From contig NZ_FQVK01000012.1 of NCBI RefSeq assembly GCF_900129345.1, positions 52,910-116,909 of the forward strand: a stretch of DNA of 64,000 nucleotides, read 5' to 3'. The notes beneath the pieces were generated by a model, which worked only from the letters and a program-made list of their open reading frames with translations, was not told the origin of the DNA and did not search any database. Shown here one piece after another: positions 25,829 to 34,283 of the stretch. Position 1 is the stretch's first letter. The number at the start of each line of letters is the position of its first letter. This stretch comes from Ruegeria intermedia. Its GTDB lineage: Bacteria; Pseudomonadota; Alphaproteobacteria; Rhodobacterales; Rhodobacteraceae. Both the position numbers and the translations under genes were made by a program.

Positions 25829-26443
25829 GTGGCGAACCACCTCTACAAGAACGACCTGCCCGACGGGCTGGACCTGGGCCCCGTCGTGGCCATCGATTGC
25901 GAAACCATGGGCCTGAACCCGCATCGCGACCGTCTGTGCGTGATCCAGATGTCGGGTGGCGACGGTCACAGCCACATCGTGCAGGTGGAAAAGGGTCAGG
26001 CCGAGGCCCCGAACCTGTGCGCCATGCTGGAAAACCCCGAGGTGCTGAAACTGTTCCACTTCGGCCGTTTCGACATCGCCGCAATGTATCATGCGTTTGG
26101 CGCGCTGGCGGCGCCGGTCTATTGCACCAAGATCGCCAGCCGCCTGGTGCGCACCTATACCGACCGGCACGGGCTGAAGAACCTGTGCCAGGAACTGCTG
26201 GGCATCGACATCTCGAAACAGCAGCAGATGAGCGACTGGGGCGCCGAGACCCTGACCGAGGCGCAGCTGGACTATGCCGCCTCGGACGTTCTGTATCTGC
26301 ACCAGCTGCGCGCCGCCTTGGACGCGCGGCTGGAACGCGAGGGCCGGACCGAGATGGCGCAGGCCTGTTTCGACTTTCTGCCGATGCGCGCCAGGCTGGA
26401 TCTGGCGGGCTGGCCCGAAACCGACATCTTTGCGCACTCATGA
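25829..26443 (+). CDS. nrnC: NrnC-type nano-RNase (RNase D-like DEDDy exonuclease)
   Basis: 204 residues from GTG 25829 with AAAGG upstream. DEDDy exonuclease motifs: AIDCETMGL (D, E), FHFGRFDIAAM (D) and LDYAASDVLYL (Y, D). There is no HRDC domain, so it is far shorter than true RNase D; the size and form match NrnC, which degrades di- to short oligoribonucleotides in alphaproteobacteria that lack Orn. Its TGA overlaps the kdsD ATG. Confidence 0.85.
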   Translation: MANHLYKNDLPDGLDLGPVVAIDCETMGLNPHRDRLCVIQMSGGDGHSHIVQVEKGQAEAPNLCAMLENPEVLKLFHFGRFDIAAMYHAFGALAAPVYCTKIASRLVRTYTDRHGLKNLCQELLGIDISKQQQMSDWGAETLTEAQLDYAASDVLYLHQLRAALDARLEREGRTEMAQACFDFLPMRARLDLAGWPETDIFAHS

Positions 26444-27408
26444 CCGATACCGAATCCTTTCTTAAAACCGCCCGCCAGGTCGTCACCGACGAGGCCCGCG
26501 CGCTTGGGGTTCTGGCCGAAGGGCTGGACGAACGCTTCGCCGACGCGGTGCGGCTGATCCTGCAGGCCAAGGGCCGGCTGATCGTCAGCGGCATCGGCAA
26601 GTCGGGCCATATCGGTCACAAGATCGCGGCCACGCTGGCCAGTACCGGCACGCCCGCCTATTTCGTGCACCCGGCCGAGGCCAGCCATGGCGACCTGGGC
26701 ATGGTGTCCAAGGATGACGTGGTGCTGGCGATATCCAATTCCGGCGAGGCGCCCGAGCTGGCCAACCTGCTGGCCTTTACCCGGCGGTTCGGGATTCCGC
26801 TGATCGGCCTGTCCAGCCGGCCGGACAGTACCCTGATGAAGCAGGCCGACGTGCATCTGCTGATCCCGGCGCTGGGCGAGGCCTGCGGATACGGCATGGT
26901 GCCCTCGATCTCGACCACGCTGACGCTGGCGATGGGCGATGCGCTGGCGATCGCGCTGATGAAATACCGCGATTTCAAGCCCGAGGATTTCCGTGCCTTC
27001 CACCCCGGCGGCAAGCTGGGCGCGCAGCTGAGCGCGGTGCGCGACCTGATGCATGGCGGCGACGCGCTGCCGCTGGTGTCGGCCGACACCCCGATGAGCG
27101 ACGCGCTGATCGAGATCAGCCAAAAGGGCTTTGGCGTGGTCGGCGTGACCGATGCGGATGGCGCCCTGGTCGGCATCATCACCGACGGCGACCTGCGCCG
27201 GCATATGGACGGGTTGCTGAACAACACGGCGGCCCAGGTCATGACCGCAAACCCCACGACCATCGCCCCCGACGCCCTGGCCGAAGAGGCGGTGGCGATC
27301 ATGAACGCGCGCAAGATCACCTCGTTGTTCGTGGTGGACCCGGACCGGCCGGGCCGGGCGCAGGGGCTGTTGCACATCCACGACTGCCTGCGCGTCGGGC
27401 TGGGTTGA
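26440..27408 (+). CDS. kdsD: Arabinose-5-phosphate isomerase KdsD (KpsF/GutQ family)
   Basis: 322 residues from ATG 26440. SIS domain with GRLIVSGIGKSGHIGHKIAA and AISNSGEAPELANLL, the hinge FRAFHPGGKLGAQL, then two CBS domains (VRDLMHGGDALPLV and AAQVMTANPTTIAPDA). It converts ribulose-5-phosphate to arabinose-5-phosphate, the first step to Kdo for lipopolysaccharide. It leads directly into lptC-lptA-lptB; kdsC, often next to it in other bacteria, is absent here. Confidence 0.93.
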   Translation: MTDTESFLKTARQVVTDEARALGVLAEGLDERFADAVRLILQAKGRLIVSGIGKSGHIGHKIAATLASTGTPAYFVHPAEASHGDLGMVSKDDVVLAISNSGEAPELANLLAFTRRFGIPLIGLSSRPDSTLMKQADVHLLIPALGEACGYGMVPSISTTLTLAMGDALAIALMKYRDFKPEDFRAFHPGGKLGAQLSAVRDLMHGGDALPLVSADTPMSDALIEISQKGFGVVGVTDADGALVGIITDGDLRRHMDGLLNNTAAQVMTANPTTIAPDALAEEAVAIMNARKITSLFVVDPDRPGRAQGLLHIHDCLRVGLG

Positions 27409-27420
27409 GTGAGGGCCGGG

Positions 27421-28020
27421 ATGGATCGCTATTCGCGCATGGTGCAGTTCCTCAAGGTTCTGCTGCCGCTGGCGGCCATCCTGCTGCTGTCGATGGTGTT
27501 CCTGCTGTCGCGCAGCATCGAGACCCAGGTGGCGGTTCCGTTTTCGCAGCAGGATATCGATGACCGCCTGAACAATCAGCTTGTGACGCAGCCGAACTAT
27601 CGCGGCGTCACCCGCAACGGCGAGGATATCCAGGTGGAGGCCGTCCGCGCCAGCCGCGGCACCGCCGACGAGGCGCCCACGGCGGCCGAGTTCAAGGGGC
27701 GGCTTGGCCTGAATGGCGGCCGCGTCATCACCCTTGATTCCAACACCGGCCTGATCCGTCCCGACAAGGGCATGGCGACCTTCTCCGACGATGTGGTCGT
27801 CACCACGACCGACGGCTTCCGGGTCACGACCGATCTTCTGAACACGTCGCTGGACGAGATTCGGGGCGACACTCCGGGGCAGGTTGCCGGCACCGGGCCG
27901 ATCGGCAACTTCACGGCCGGGCGGATGACCTTCGGTGCCGAAAATTCCGACGGCCCCGTCCATATTGTTTTTACAGACGGCGTGAAGCTGATATACGAGC
28001 CGAAAAAGACCGAAAGATAA
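27421..28020 (+). CDS. lptC: LPS export protein LptC
   Basis: 199 residues from ATG 27421 (GAGGGCCGGG upstream; a GTG at 27409 is possible). One N-terminal TM (LLPLAAILLLSMVFLLSRSI) followed by a periplasmic beta-jellyroll with low sequence complexity but the expected GEDIQVEA, TNGF-like DGFRVTTDLL and MTFGAENSDGPVHIVFTDGV strands. LptC receives LPS from LptB2FG and passes it to LptA. Call depends partly on position between kdsD and lptA. Confidence 0.85.
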   Translation: MDRYSRMVQFLKVLLPLAAILLLSMVFLLSRSIETQVAVPFSQQDIDDRLNNQLVTQPNYRGVTRNGEDIQVEAVRASRGTADEAPTAAEFKGRLGLNGGRVITLDSNTGLIRPDKGMATFSDDVVVTTTDGFRVTTDLLNTSLDEIRGDTPGQVAGTGPIGNFTAGRMTFGAENSDGPVHIVFTDGVKLIYEPKKTER

Positions 28021-28023
28021 CCC

Positions 28024-28515
28024 GTGTTTGATTTTCGAATAGTTTCTTTGTGTGCCGTACTGGCCTTTGGGGCGGCCCCGGCGGGCGCCCAGGAAGCCCA
28101 GGTTGCATTCGGGGCGGTCAAGGCCGACCCAAGCCTTCCGGTCGAGGTCACGTCGGAAACGCTCAAGGTCAACCAGGAGGACGGGTCGGCCGAATTTCTG
28201 GGCAATGTCGTCGTCGTGCAGGGCCAGATGCGCCTGTCAGCCGACCGGGTTCTGGTGATCTACAACGAGGACCGCTCGGGGATCGAGCGCCTCGAGGCGT
28301 CCGACAACGTTCTGCTGGTCAGCCCGCCGGATGCGGCCGAAGGGGATTGGGCGGAATACACGATCGACAGCGGGGTTGTCGTCATGACGGGCAACGTTCT
28401 GCTCAGCCAGGGGCCCAGCACGATCAGCGGCGACCGGATGGTCGCGAATCTGGCGGACGGAACCGCGACCATGAGCGGGCGGGTCAAGACAATCCTCAAG
28501 TCGGGCGGTGATTGA
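28024..28515 (+). CDS. lptA: LPS transport periplasmic protein LptA
   Basis: 163 residues from GTG 28024. Signal peptide (LCAVLAFGAAPAGAQ), then OstA-type domain: PVEVTSETLKVNQEDGSAEF, GNVVVVQGQMRLSADRVLVI and MSGRVKTILK at the end. LptA oligomers bridge the periplasm. The TGA shares a base with the lptB ATG. Confidence 0.9.
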   Translation: MFDFRIVSLCAVLAFGAAPAGAQEAQVAFGAVKADPSLPVEVTSETLKVNQEDGSAEFLGNVVVVQGQMRLSADRVLVIYNEDRSGIERLEASDNVLLVSPPDAAEGDWAEYTIDSGVVVMTGNVLLSQGPSTISGDRMVANLADGTATMSGRVKTILKSGGD

Positions 28516-29273
28516 TGGCGGGGCCGAAACTGTCCGTTACCGAAGGGGCGTCCGGGCTGAAAATCGACAAGCTGCGGAAATCCTATCGCCAGAAGACGGT
28601 GATCCGGGATGTCTCGATGACGTTGGACCGGTCCGAAGTCGTGGCGCTGCTGGGGCCGAACGGTTCGGGCAAGACCACGACGTTTTATTCCGTGGCCGGG
28701 CTGGTCTTTCCCGAGGCCGGCTCGGTAACGCTGGACGGTCAGAACGTCACCACGCTGCCGATGTACCGGCGGGCACGGATGGGAATCGGCTATCTGCCGC
28801 AGGAGATGTCGATCTTCCGCGGGCTCAGCGTCGAGGACAACATCGCAGCGGTTCTGGATATCTCGGTCAAGCATGCGCATCGGCGCAAGGAGCGGCTGGA
28901 GGAACTGCTGTCGGATTTTTCGATCGAGCACCTGCGGCGGGCGCCGGCGCTGGCCTTGTCGGGTGGCGAGCGGCGGCGGGTGGAAATCGCGCGGTGTCTG
29001 GCGGCCGATCCGAAATATCTGCTGCTGGATGAACCGTTTGCCGGGGTGGATCCGATCAGCGTGGGGGATATCCGCCATCTTGTGGCCGACCTGAAAAAGC
29101 GCGGGATCGGCGTGCTGATCACCGACCACAACGTACGCGAGACCCTGGAAATCGTGGATCGCGCCTATATCCTGCATGACGGGCAGGTTCTGATGTCGGG
29201 CACCCCGGACGAGGTCGTCGAGAACGAGAACGTGCGCCGCGTCTATCTGGGTGAAAACTTCCGAATTTCATAG
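28515..29273 (+). CDS. lptB: LPS export ABC transporter ATPase LptB
   Basis: 252 residues from ATG 28515. Walker A GPNGSGKTTT, Q-loop GYLPQEMSIFRGLSVEDNI, signature LSGGERRRVEIAR, Walker B YLLLDEPFAGVDPIS and H-loop ITDHNVRETLEI. The PQE-S-IFR and DHNVRETL stretches are specific for LptB. It drives LPS extraction by LptFG. In many proteobacteria rpoN follows; here 251 non-coding bases separate it from hpf. Confidence 0.96.
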   Translation: MAGPKLSVTEGASGLKIDKLRKSYRQKTVIRDVSMTLDRSEVVALLGPNGSGKTTTFYSVAGLVFPEAGSVTLDGQNVTTLPMYRRARMGIGYLPQEMSIFRGLSVEDNIAAVLDISVKHAHRRKERLEELLSDFSIEHLRRAPALALSGGERRRVEIARCLAADPKYLLLDEPFAGVDPISVGDIRHLVADLKKRGIGVLITDHNVRETLEIVDRAYILHDGQVLMSGTPDEVVENENVRRVYLGENFRIS

Positions 29274-29524
29274 ACTTGTCGGATGGCGGCGGAAGTCCGC
29301 GACAGTTTTCTCGGATATGCGCTCGTGTTTTGATTGACTCTGCCGCCGCCTGTTGGCTGAATTGGGACATGACGCTTGCGTGGATTCAGTCTGGATCTCG
29401 ACCCCCTTCGTTGAAGGGCGCGATGATCGGCAACCCCGTACAGCGTCTCGACCCCCCACCCCATAACAACAAGTCTGCCGCATGATGCGGCGCAAACAGG
29501 GGTGTGAATTGTGAAGGAGATCAC
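29274..29524. promoter_or_regulatory. lptB-hpf intergenic region with repeats
   Basis: No ORF is convincing here and the rpoN gene usual at this site is missing. It holds TCTCGACCCCC twice (29396-29406 and 29446-29456, exactly 50 bases apart) and a perfect 15-base inverted repeat GCCGCATGATGCGGC at 29477-29491, 33 bases before the hpf start. These could be regulator sites for hpf, but no known consensus was matched. Confidence 0.4.
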
Positions 29525-30088
29525 ATGCGTTACCAAATCAGCGGCAAACAGATCGACATCGGTGCGGCCCTGCAGACCCACGTGCAGACCGAACTGGGCG
29601 AGGTTGTGGGCAAATATGCCCAGCGCGCAACGGACGCCAACGTCGTCTTTTCCCGTTCGGCGCATGAATATGTGTGTGAAACCACCGTGCACCTGTCCAC
29701 CGGCCTGACGGCCCAGGCCAAGGCCCATGCCACCGAGATCTACGCGGCATTCGAGGCGTGCTGTGACAAGATGGAGAAACAGTTGCGCCGCTACAAGCGC
29801 CGCCTGAAGGACCACCACCGCGAGCGGTCCGAGCCGGTTGAACTCTTCGGGGCGTCGTCCTATATCCTCGCCTCGAACGAATCGGAGCCGGAGCAGGAAC
29901 CCGACTCCTTGCAGCCAATCATCGTTGCCGAGATGGAAACCAAGATCCCATCGCTGAGCGTTGGTGAGGCTGTCATGCAGATGGAACTCGCGGGCGCTCC
30001 GGTGCTGGTGTTCCGGAACGAAAACAAGGACGGATTGAATGTCGTGTATCGTCGCGACGATGGAAACATCGGCTGGATCGATCCGTAA
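29525..30088 (+). CDS. hpf: Ribosome hibernation-promoting factor, long form
   Basis: 187 residues from ATG 29525, which has GAAGGAG upstream. N-terminal S30AE domain (MRYQISGKQIDIGAALQTHV to about residue 100) and a C-terminal dimerisation domain (KIPSLSVGEAVMQMELAGAP, VLVFRNENKDGLNVVYRRDD). Both domains are present, so it is the long form that alone makes 100S ribosome dimers in stationary phase. Next to ptsN, as in many proteobacteria. Confidence 0.93.
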   Translation: MRYQISGKQIDIGAALQTHVQTELGEVVGKYAQRATDANVVFSRSAHEYVCETTVHLSTGLTAQAKAHATEIYAAFEACCDKMEKQLRRYKRRLKDHHRERSEPVELFGASSYILASNESEPEQEPDSLQPIIVAEMETKIPSLSVGEAVMQMELAGAPVLVFRNENKDGLNVVYRRDDGNIGWIDP

Positions 30089-30147
30089 CAGGCAAGGATG
30101 AAGGCAGGGCCTCCGCAGCGGCGGGGGCTTTGCCGTGGAGCATGATG

Positions 30148-30612
30148 ATGGAGCTTTCGAGCATATTGAAGCCCGAAGCGGTGCGCGTGTTGTCCGCCGC
30201 ATCCAGCAAGAAGCGCCTGTTTCAGGAAATCGGGGATGTCGCCGCCGGCGCCCTGGGGCTGGATGCGCAGACCGTGGTCGACAGCCTGCTCGAGCGGGAG
30301 AGCCTCGGCCCGACCGGTGTCGGGCACGGGGTGGCGCTGCCGCATGCTCGTCTGTCGGGCCTTGATACCGTGGCGGGCGTGTTCGTGATGCTGGAGAAGC
30401 CGATTGATTTCGGTTCGGTCGACCGGCAGCCCGTGGATCTGGCCTTTGCCCTGTTCGCCCCCGAGGAGGCCGGTGTCGAGCACCTCAAGGCGCTGGCCCT
30501 GGTGTCACGGACCCTGCGTGACACTTCGGTCTGCGCCAAGCTGCGGGCCAATCCCGATCCGGTCAAGCTGTATGCGATTCTGACCACTGGGCAATCGGTT
30601 CAGGCGGCCTGA
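30148..30612 (+). CDS. ptsN: Nitrogen PTS EIIA protein PtsN
   Basis: 154 residues from ATG 30148, chosen because GGAG lies 7 bases before it; ATGs at 30142 and 30145 are too close. PTS EIIA type 2 domain with the phospho-acceptor histidine in GVGHGVALPHARLSGL and the FALFAPEEAGVEHLKALALV core. It receives phosphate from EI-Ntr and NPr and regulates potassium and carbon/nitrogen functions by protein contact. Classic neighbour of hpf. Confidence 0.93.
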   Translation: MELSSILKPEAVRVLSAASSKKRLFQEIGDVAAGALGLDAQTVVDSLLERESLGPTGVGHGVALPHARLSGLDTVAGVFVMLEKPIDFGSVDRQPVDLAFALFAPEEAGVEHLKALALVSRTLRDTSVCAKLRANPDPVKLYAILTTGQSVQAA

Positions 30613-30663
30613 TCCCGCTGATGTGGCGGTGCGCCCCTTTCGGGCTGGCCGGACGCGGCAGGG

Positions 30664-31185
30664 TCAGCCGCCGGTGCCCATTTCCAGAACCCACCAGATC
30701 TTTCCGCCCTTTTCCTGGAACCAGGCAAACCCCATCTGCGTGGCCTTCGGATCCATGATGACCGAGCGCGGGCCGGGCTCCTGCATCCAGGCGGCCAGGG
30801 TCTCGGTTTCGGTCTCGTAGGTTTCCGAGATGGCCTCGCCTCGAAACGTTCCCGGGTAGCCGACGCGTGCCGCGCGATCCAATGGCGAGGACCCGTCGGA
30901 CCCAAAGTGCCAGGGGCGATTCTGGCGGGCCATGTCCTTGGCATGCGTCGCCGCGGCCGCGTTCAGCTGGGCATTCAGCTGAACCGGTTGCAAGCCCGAG
31001 GCCTGGCGCAGCGCGTTGACGGAATCGAGCATGCGGAACTGCAGCTTCTCGGGGTTGCCGCGGATCTTGTAGACCTTGGGCAGCGGTCGTCCGTCCGCCC
31101 CCAGTGCCGAGGTGCCCGAGGTTTCGGTACATGCCGCAAGCGCGACAAGGCAGATCACCAGCAAAGAAAAGATACGCGTCATCAT
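30664..31185 (-). CDS. CAP/SCP-domain lipoprotein (YkwD-like)
   Basis: 173 residues from ATG 31185 (MMTRIFSLLVICLVALAAC), with a lipobox LAAC. The mature part is a CAP (SCP/PR-1) domain: ALRQASGLQPVQLNAQLNAA, HAKDMARQNRPWHFGSDGSS, YPGTFRGEAISETYETE and WWVLEMGTGG at the end. Bacterial members are cell-envelope proteins of mostly unknown function. Convergent with ptsN, divergent from the L,D-transpeptidase. Confidence 0.85.
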   Translation of the reverse strand: MMTRIFSLLVICLVALAACTETSGTSALGADGRPLPKVYKIRGNPEKLQFRMLDSVNALRQASGLQPVQLNAQLNAAAATHAKDMARQNRPWHFGSDGSSPLDRAARVGYPGTFRGEAISETYETETETLAAWMQEPGPRSVIMDPKATQMGFAWFQEKGGKIWWVLEMGTGG

Positions 31186-31350
31186 GGACCCAGTTCGTTG
31201 TTCCGCAGAGGGGATAGCCTGCACGAATGCATCGCGCAAAGACCCAATCGCCTTTGTTCGCGTATTTCTGCCGGTTTGATTTGCGACTGAAGCATTCTGG
31301 CCATAAAATGCGGGTGAATTTGAATACTGATTGTCAAAGGACCTTTCGGC

Positions 31351-31950
31351 ATGGCCAAGAAACACGTTCACCTGCCTTCGCGCCGCGGGTTCCTGGCCGG
31401 GGCCACGTCCCTGCTGGCCAGTCCGGCGATCGCGCAGTTCATACCCGGCGATCCACTGCGCCCCGCGCCCGAACCCGAACCGCCGGTCCGGCGCAACGTG
31501 TCCGGGTTCCGCGCCATGGAGTGGCAGCCCTATTTCTCGAACACCCGAAACGGGGCGATTCTGGTCGATACGGTGTCGCGCGCACTGCACTACTGGTCCG
31601 AGGATCAGACGGTATACAAGCTGTACCCGTCCTCGGTTCCGCTGACCGAGGAGCTGACCCGCCGCGGTCGCACCAGCGTCATCCGCAAGGTCGAGGGGCC
31701 CAGTTGGTCGCCGACGCCGTCGATGAAGAAGAGAAACCCGGAATGGCCTGACTATATTCCGCCGGGGCCCGACAATCCGCTGGGAACCCATGCCCTGTAT
31801 CTGAGCTGGAAATATTATCGCATTCACGGCACGCATGATACGCGCAAGATCGGGCGGCGGTCGTCGAACGGGTGCATCGGCCTGTTCAACGAACATATCG
31901 CCGAATTGTACGCTCTGACCAAGGTCGGCACGCAAGTGTTGCTAATTTGA
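31351..31950 (+). CDS. L,D-transpeptidase, YkuD family, with Tat-like signal
   Basis: 199 residues. Twin-arginine signal (SRRGFLAGATSLLASPAIAQ), then a YkuD domain ending in YRIHGTHDTRKIGRRSSNGC with the catalytic Cys in SNGCIGLFNEHIAELY. It makes 3-3 peptidoglycan cross-links or attaches proteins to peptidoglycan. Upstream of it is the CAP-domain lipoprotein on the other strand; both are envelope genes. Confidence 0.9.
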   Translation: MAKKHVHLPSRRGFLAGATSLLASPAIAQFIPGDPLRPAPEPEPPVRRNVSGFRAMEWQPYFSNTRNGAILVDTVSRALHYWSEDQTVYKLYPSSVPLTEELTRRGRTSVIRKVEGPSWSPTPSMKKRNPEWPDYIPPGPDNPLGTHALYLSWKYYRIHGTHDTRKIGRRSSNGCIGLFNEHIAELYALTKVGTQVLLI

Positions 31951-32090
31951 CGACATTTTCCCGCGCCAACCCGCCGGTGGCACAAGTTGCAATTGCATTC
32001 GCGACGCTTTGCTGCTTAGAAAAAATCACGAGGTAAGTCTTAGGTGCGGGGCTCCAATATCCCGGGGCCACGCAAACTTTGGAGGTTAAC

Positions 32091-32273
32091 ATGAAGAAAC
32101 TCGTTCTCGCTGCTGCCCTGACCGCTGCTGCTTCGACCGCATATGCCGGCAACCTGGAAGAGCCGGTTGTGGAAGCACCGGTTGTCGTCGAAGAGACCCA
32201 GGGCTCGTCGCAGGGCATCATCCTGCCGCTGATCCTGCTGGTCGTCGTTGCCGCAGCTGTTGCTGCCGGCTAA
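32091..32273 (+). CDS. 60-residue secreted or membrane protein of unknown function
   Basis: From ATG 32091 with a perfect GGAGG 5 bases upstream. Signal peptide (MKKLVLAAALTAAASTAYA), a short acidic Val/Pro-rich stretch (GNLEEPVVEAPVVVEETQ), then one hydrophobic segment (GIILPLILLVVVAAAVAAG) to the C-terminus. Its own strong terminator follows after ~25 bases, so it is a monocistronic unit with signs of strong expression. I recognise no family. It may be a small inner-membrane peptide or a processed exported peptide. Confidence 0.8.
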   Translation: MKKLVLAAALTAAASTAYAGNLEEPVVEAPVVVEETQGSSQGIILPLILLVVVAAAVAAG

Positions 32274-32297
32274 GCCCGACGGACCATGAAAAAAAGA

Positions 32298-32325
32298 AAG
32301 GCGGTGGATTTCCACCGCCTTTTTT
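32298..32325. terminator. Strong terminator between the 60-residue gene and hemH
   Basis: AAGGCGGTGG (32298-32307) pairs with CCACCGCCTT (32312-32321) and is followed by a T run on plus; an A run before the stem allows it to act also for the convergent hemH on minus. Confidence 0.9.
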
Positions 32326-32346
32326 CATGCGTGTTCCGGGGCCGGT

Positions 32347-33396
32347 TCAGTCCAGCCAGCCTTTCAGGTTGTCCTCGACAACTTTGCCCAGGGCCGCGAT
32401 ATGCGCGTCCTCGTCGTTCAGGCAGGGGATATAGGTGAAGGTCTCGCCGCCGGCCTCTTCAAAGCTTTCGCGGATCTCTTCGTTGATCTCTTCCAGAGTT
32501 TCGATGCAGTCAGCGGAAAAGGCCGGGGCAATGACGGCGATGTTCTTTTTGCCTTGTCGGGCCAGTTCGGCGACGTGGTCGACGGTGTAGGGTTTCAACC
32601 ATTCCTCGGGTCCGAAACGTGACTGGAAGGTGGTCACCAGTTGATCGTCCGACCAGCCCAGCCGCTCTTTCAGCAGTCGCGACGTCTTGGCGCACTGGCA
32701 GTGGTACGGATCACCCTGCATCAGGTAGCGTTCCGGCATGCCATGATAGGAACAGACCAGAATGTCCGGCCTGGTCTCCATTGCGGCATAGGCGCGCTCG
32801 ACCGACTGCGCCAGGGCGTCGATATAGGCTGGCTCGTCGAAATAGGCCGGCACCGTGCGGCTGGCGGGCTGCCGGGCCTCCTCCATCAGCGCGCGAAAGA
32901 ACTGGTCGTTCGCGGTGGCGGTCGTGGCGCCCGCATATTGCGGATAGAGCGGGAAGAACAGGATGCGGTCGCAGCCCTCGGCCACCATCTGCCGGACCTT
33001 GGATTTGGTCGAGGGGTTCCCGTAACGCATGCAGAAATCCACCATGACCTTGTCACCATAGCGGTCCTGCATCGCTGCGCGCAGCTTGGCGGTCTGGTCC
33101 TTGGTGATGGTCATCAGCGGGCTTTCGCCCTTGTCGTGGTTCCAGATCGACTTGTACGCCGCGCCCGAGCTGAAGGGGCGTTTGGTCAGAATGATCGCCT
33201 GCAGGATCGGCTGCCATTTCCAGGCCGGATAGTCGATCACCCGCCGGTCGGACAGGAATTCGTTCAGATAGCGGCGCATCGGCCAATAGCTGTAATCATC
33301 CGGCGTGCCCAGATTGGCCAGCAGAATGCCGACGCGCCCCATCTTGACCTTCGGGTGATCTGCGGGCGCGTGCGCGGGGCGGATGGCGTCGAACAT
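32347..33396 (-). CDS. hemH: Ferrochelatase
   Basis: 349 residues. HemH stretches GILLANLGTPDDYSYWPMRR, RILFFPLYPQYAGATTATAN, LVCSYHGMPERYLMQGDPYH (iron-site histidine) and APAFSADCIETLEEINEEIR (conserved glutamate) are all visible. It inserts Fe2+ into protoporphyrin IX, the last step of heme synthesis. On the minus strand between a methyltransferase gene and the shared terminator. Confidence 0.97.
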   Translation of the reverse strand: MFDAIRPAHAPADHPKVKMGRVGILLANLGTPDDYSYWPMRRYLNEFLSDRRVIDYPAWKWQPILQAIILTKRPFSSGAAYKSIWNHDKGESPLMTITKDQTAKLRAAMQDRYGDKVMVDFCMRYGNPSTKSKVRQMVAEGCDRILFFPLYPQYAGATTATANDQFFRALMEEARQPASRTVPAYFDEPAYIDALAQSVERAYAAMETRPDILVCSYHGMPERYLMQGDPYHCQCAKTSRLLKERLGWSDDQLVTTFQSRFGPEEWLKPYTVDHVAELARQGKKNIAVIAPAFSADCIETLEEINEEIRESFEEAGGETFTYIPCLNDEDAHIAALGKVVEDNLKGWLD

Positions 33397-33452
33397 GGTG
33401 GGTTTCCTGAGTTTTTCCTTAAGTGCCTGAATTAATCGGATGGATCACGGGG

Positions 33453-34283
33453 TCAATCGTACAGTTTGCCTTCTTTCGTGCCGAGGGCCTCGGCCAGGCT
33501 GACCTGGGCCGAGCCGGGCCGCAGCGGCTTGGGCTGGCTGGCATCCGGTGCCCAGCCGGTCAGGCAGACCAGCTCGAACGTGGCGGCCAGGCGCCCGTCG
33601 GAGGCGGCGAAGCTTTCGGCATAGATGTGTTGTGCCCTATGAAACACGGACCGGCGCGTGGGGTGTTTCAGCCGTTCGGTCACCGCGTTGGCCTCGCCCA
33701 TGGCGCGCAGGTCGGCCATCAGGTGCCACAGGTCGCGGTAGGTCGCCGTCAGCGGCACCCGGTCGGCCACGGGCAGGGCCAACCCGGCGCGTTGCAACAG
33801 GGCACCAAGATCGCGCAGTTCCGCCATCGGCGCGACACGCGGGCTGAGCCCGCCGGTCACCTCGATCTCGGCCTGACCCAGCGCGGCCCGCAATTCGTGC
33901 AGCGTCTCGCCGCCCAGACAGACCACCAGCAACAGCCCGTCCGGCTTCAGGGCGCGGGCGCATTGGATCAGCTGACCGACCGGGTCATTCGCCCAATGCA
34001 AAGCCATGGCGTGGATCACCAGGTCATGCGCGCCCGGGGACAGGTCCAGAACCTCGTCATCGGGCACGATGCGCGCGCCGTTCAGAACGCCTGCCCATAC
34101 TTGGGCAAAAGGGGTCACGATCGCGGGCGCCGTAAAGGTTTTGTTAACCACGGCGAGGCGATCCTGCACCTCGTCGACGGCGGCGCGGTGCAGGAACAGG
34201 GCGTCGTCCCGGGCCCGGGCGCGATGCGCGGCCAGGGCGGATCGGTCAAACAATGAGGGTGTCTTGGCTGCGGATGGGTCCAT
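33453..34283 (-). CDS. SAM-dependent methyltransferase, NDUFAF5/BioC-like
   Basis: 276 residues. N-terminus SLFDRSALAAHRARA is typical of alphaproteobacterial relatives of NDUFAF5. The methyltransferase core is recognisable (HDLVIHAMALHWANDPVGQL, LIQCARALKPDGLLLVVCLG), but the glycine-rich SAM loop is degenerate. In mitochondria the homologue modifies complex I subunit NDUFS7; a similar role here is inference. The start lacks a good ribosome site and overlaps the divergent comF start region. Confidence 0.8.
   Translation of the reverse strand: MDPSAAKTPSLFDRSALAAHRARARDDALFLHRAAVDEVQDRLAVVNKTFTAPAIVTPFAQVWAGVLNGARIVPDDEVLDLSPGAHDLVIHAMALHWANDPVGQLIQCARALKPDGLLLVVCLGGETLHELRAALGQAEIEVTGGLSPRVAPMAELRDLGALLQRAGLALPVADRVPLTATYRDLWHLMADLRAMGEANAVTERLKHPTRRSVFHRAQHIYAESFAASDGRLAATFELVCLTGWAPDASQPKPLRPGSAQVSLAEALGTKEGKLYD

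Noticed and set aside
29353..29375. Sigma-54-like site (GG then GC) upstream of hpf
   Set aside because: Spacing between GG and GC is 11 instead of 10, so it does not fit the strict -24/-12 rule.
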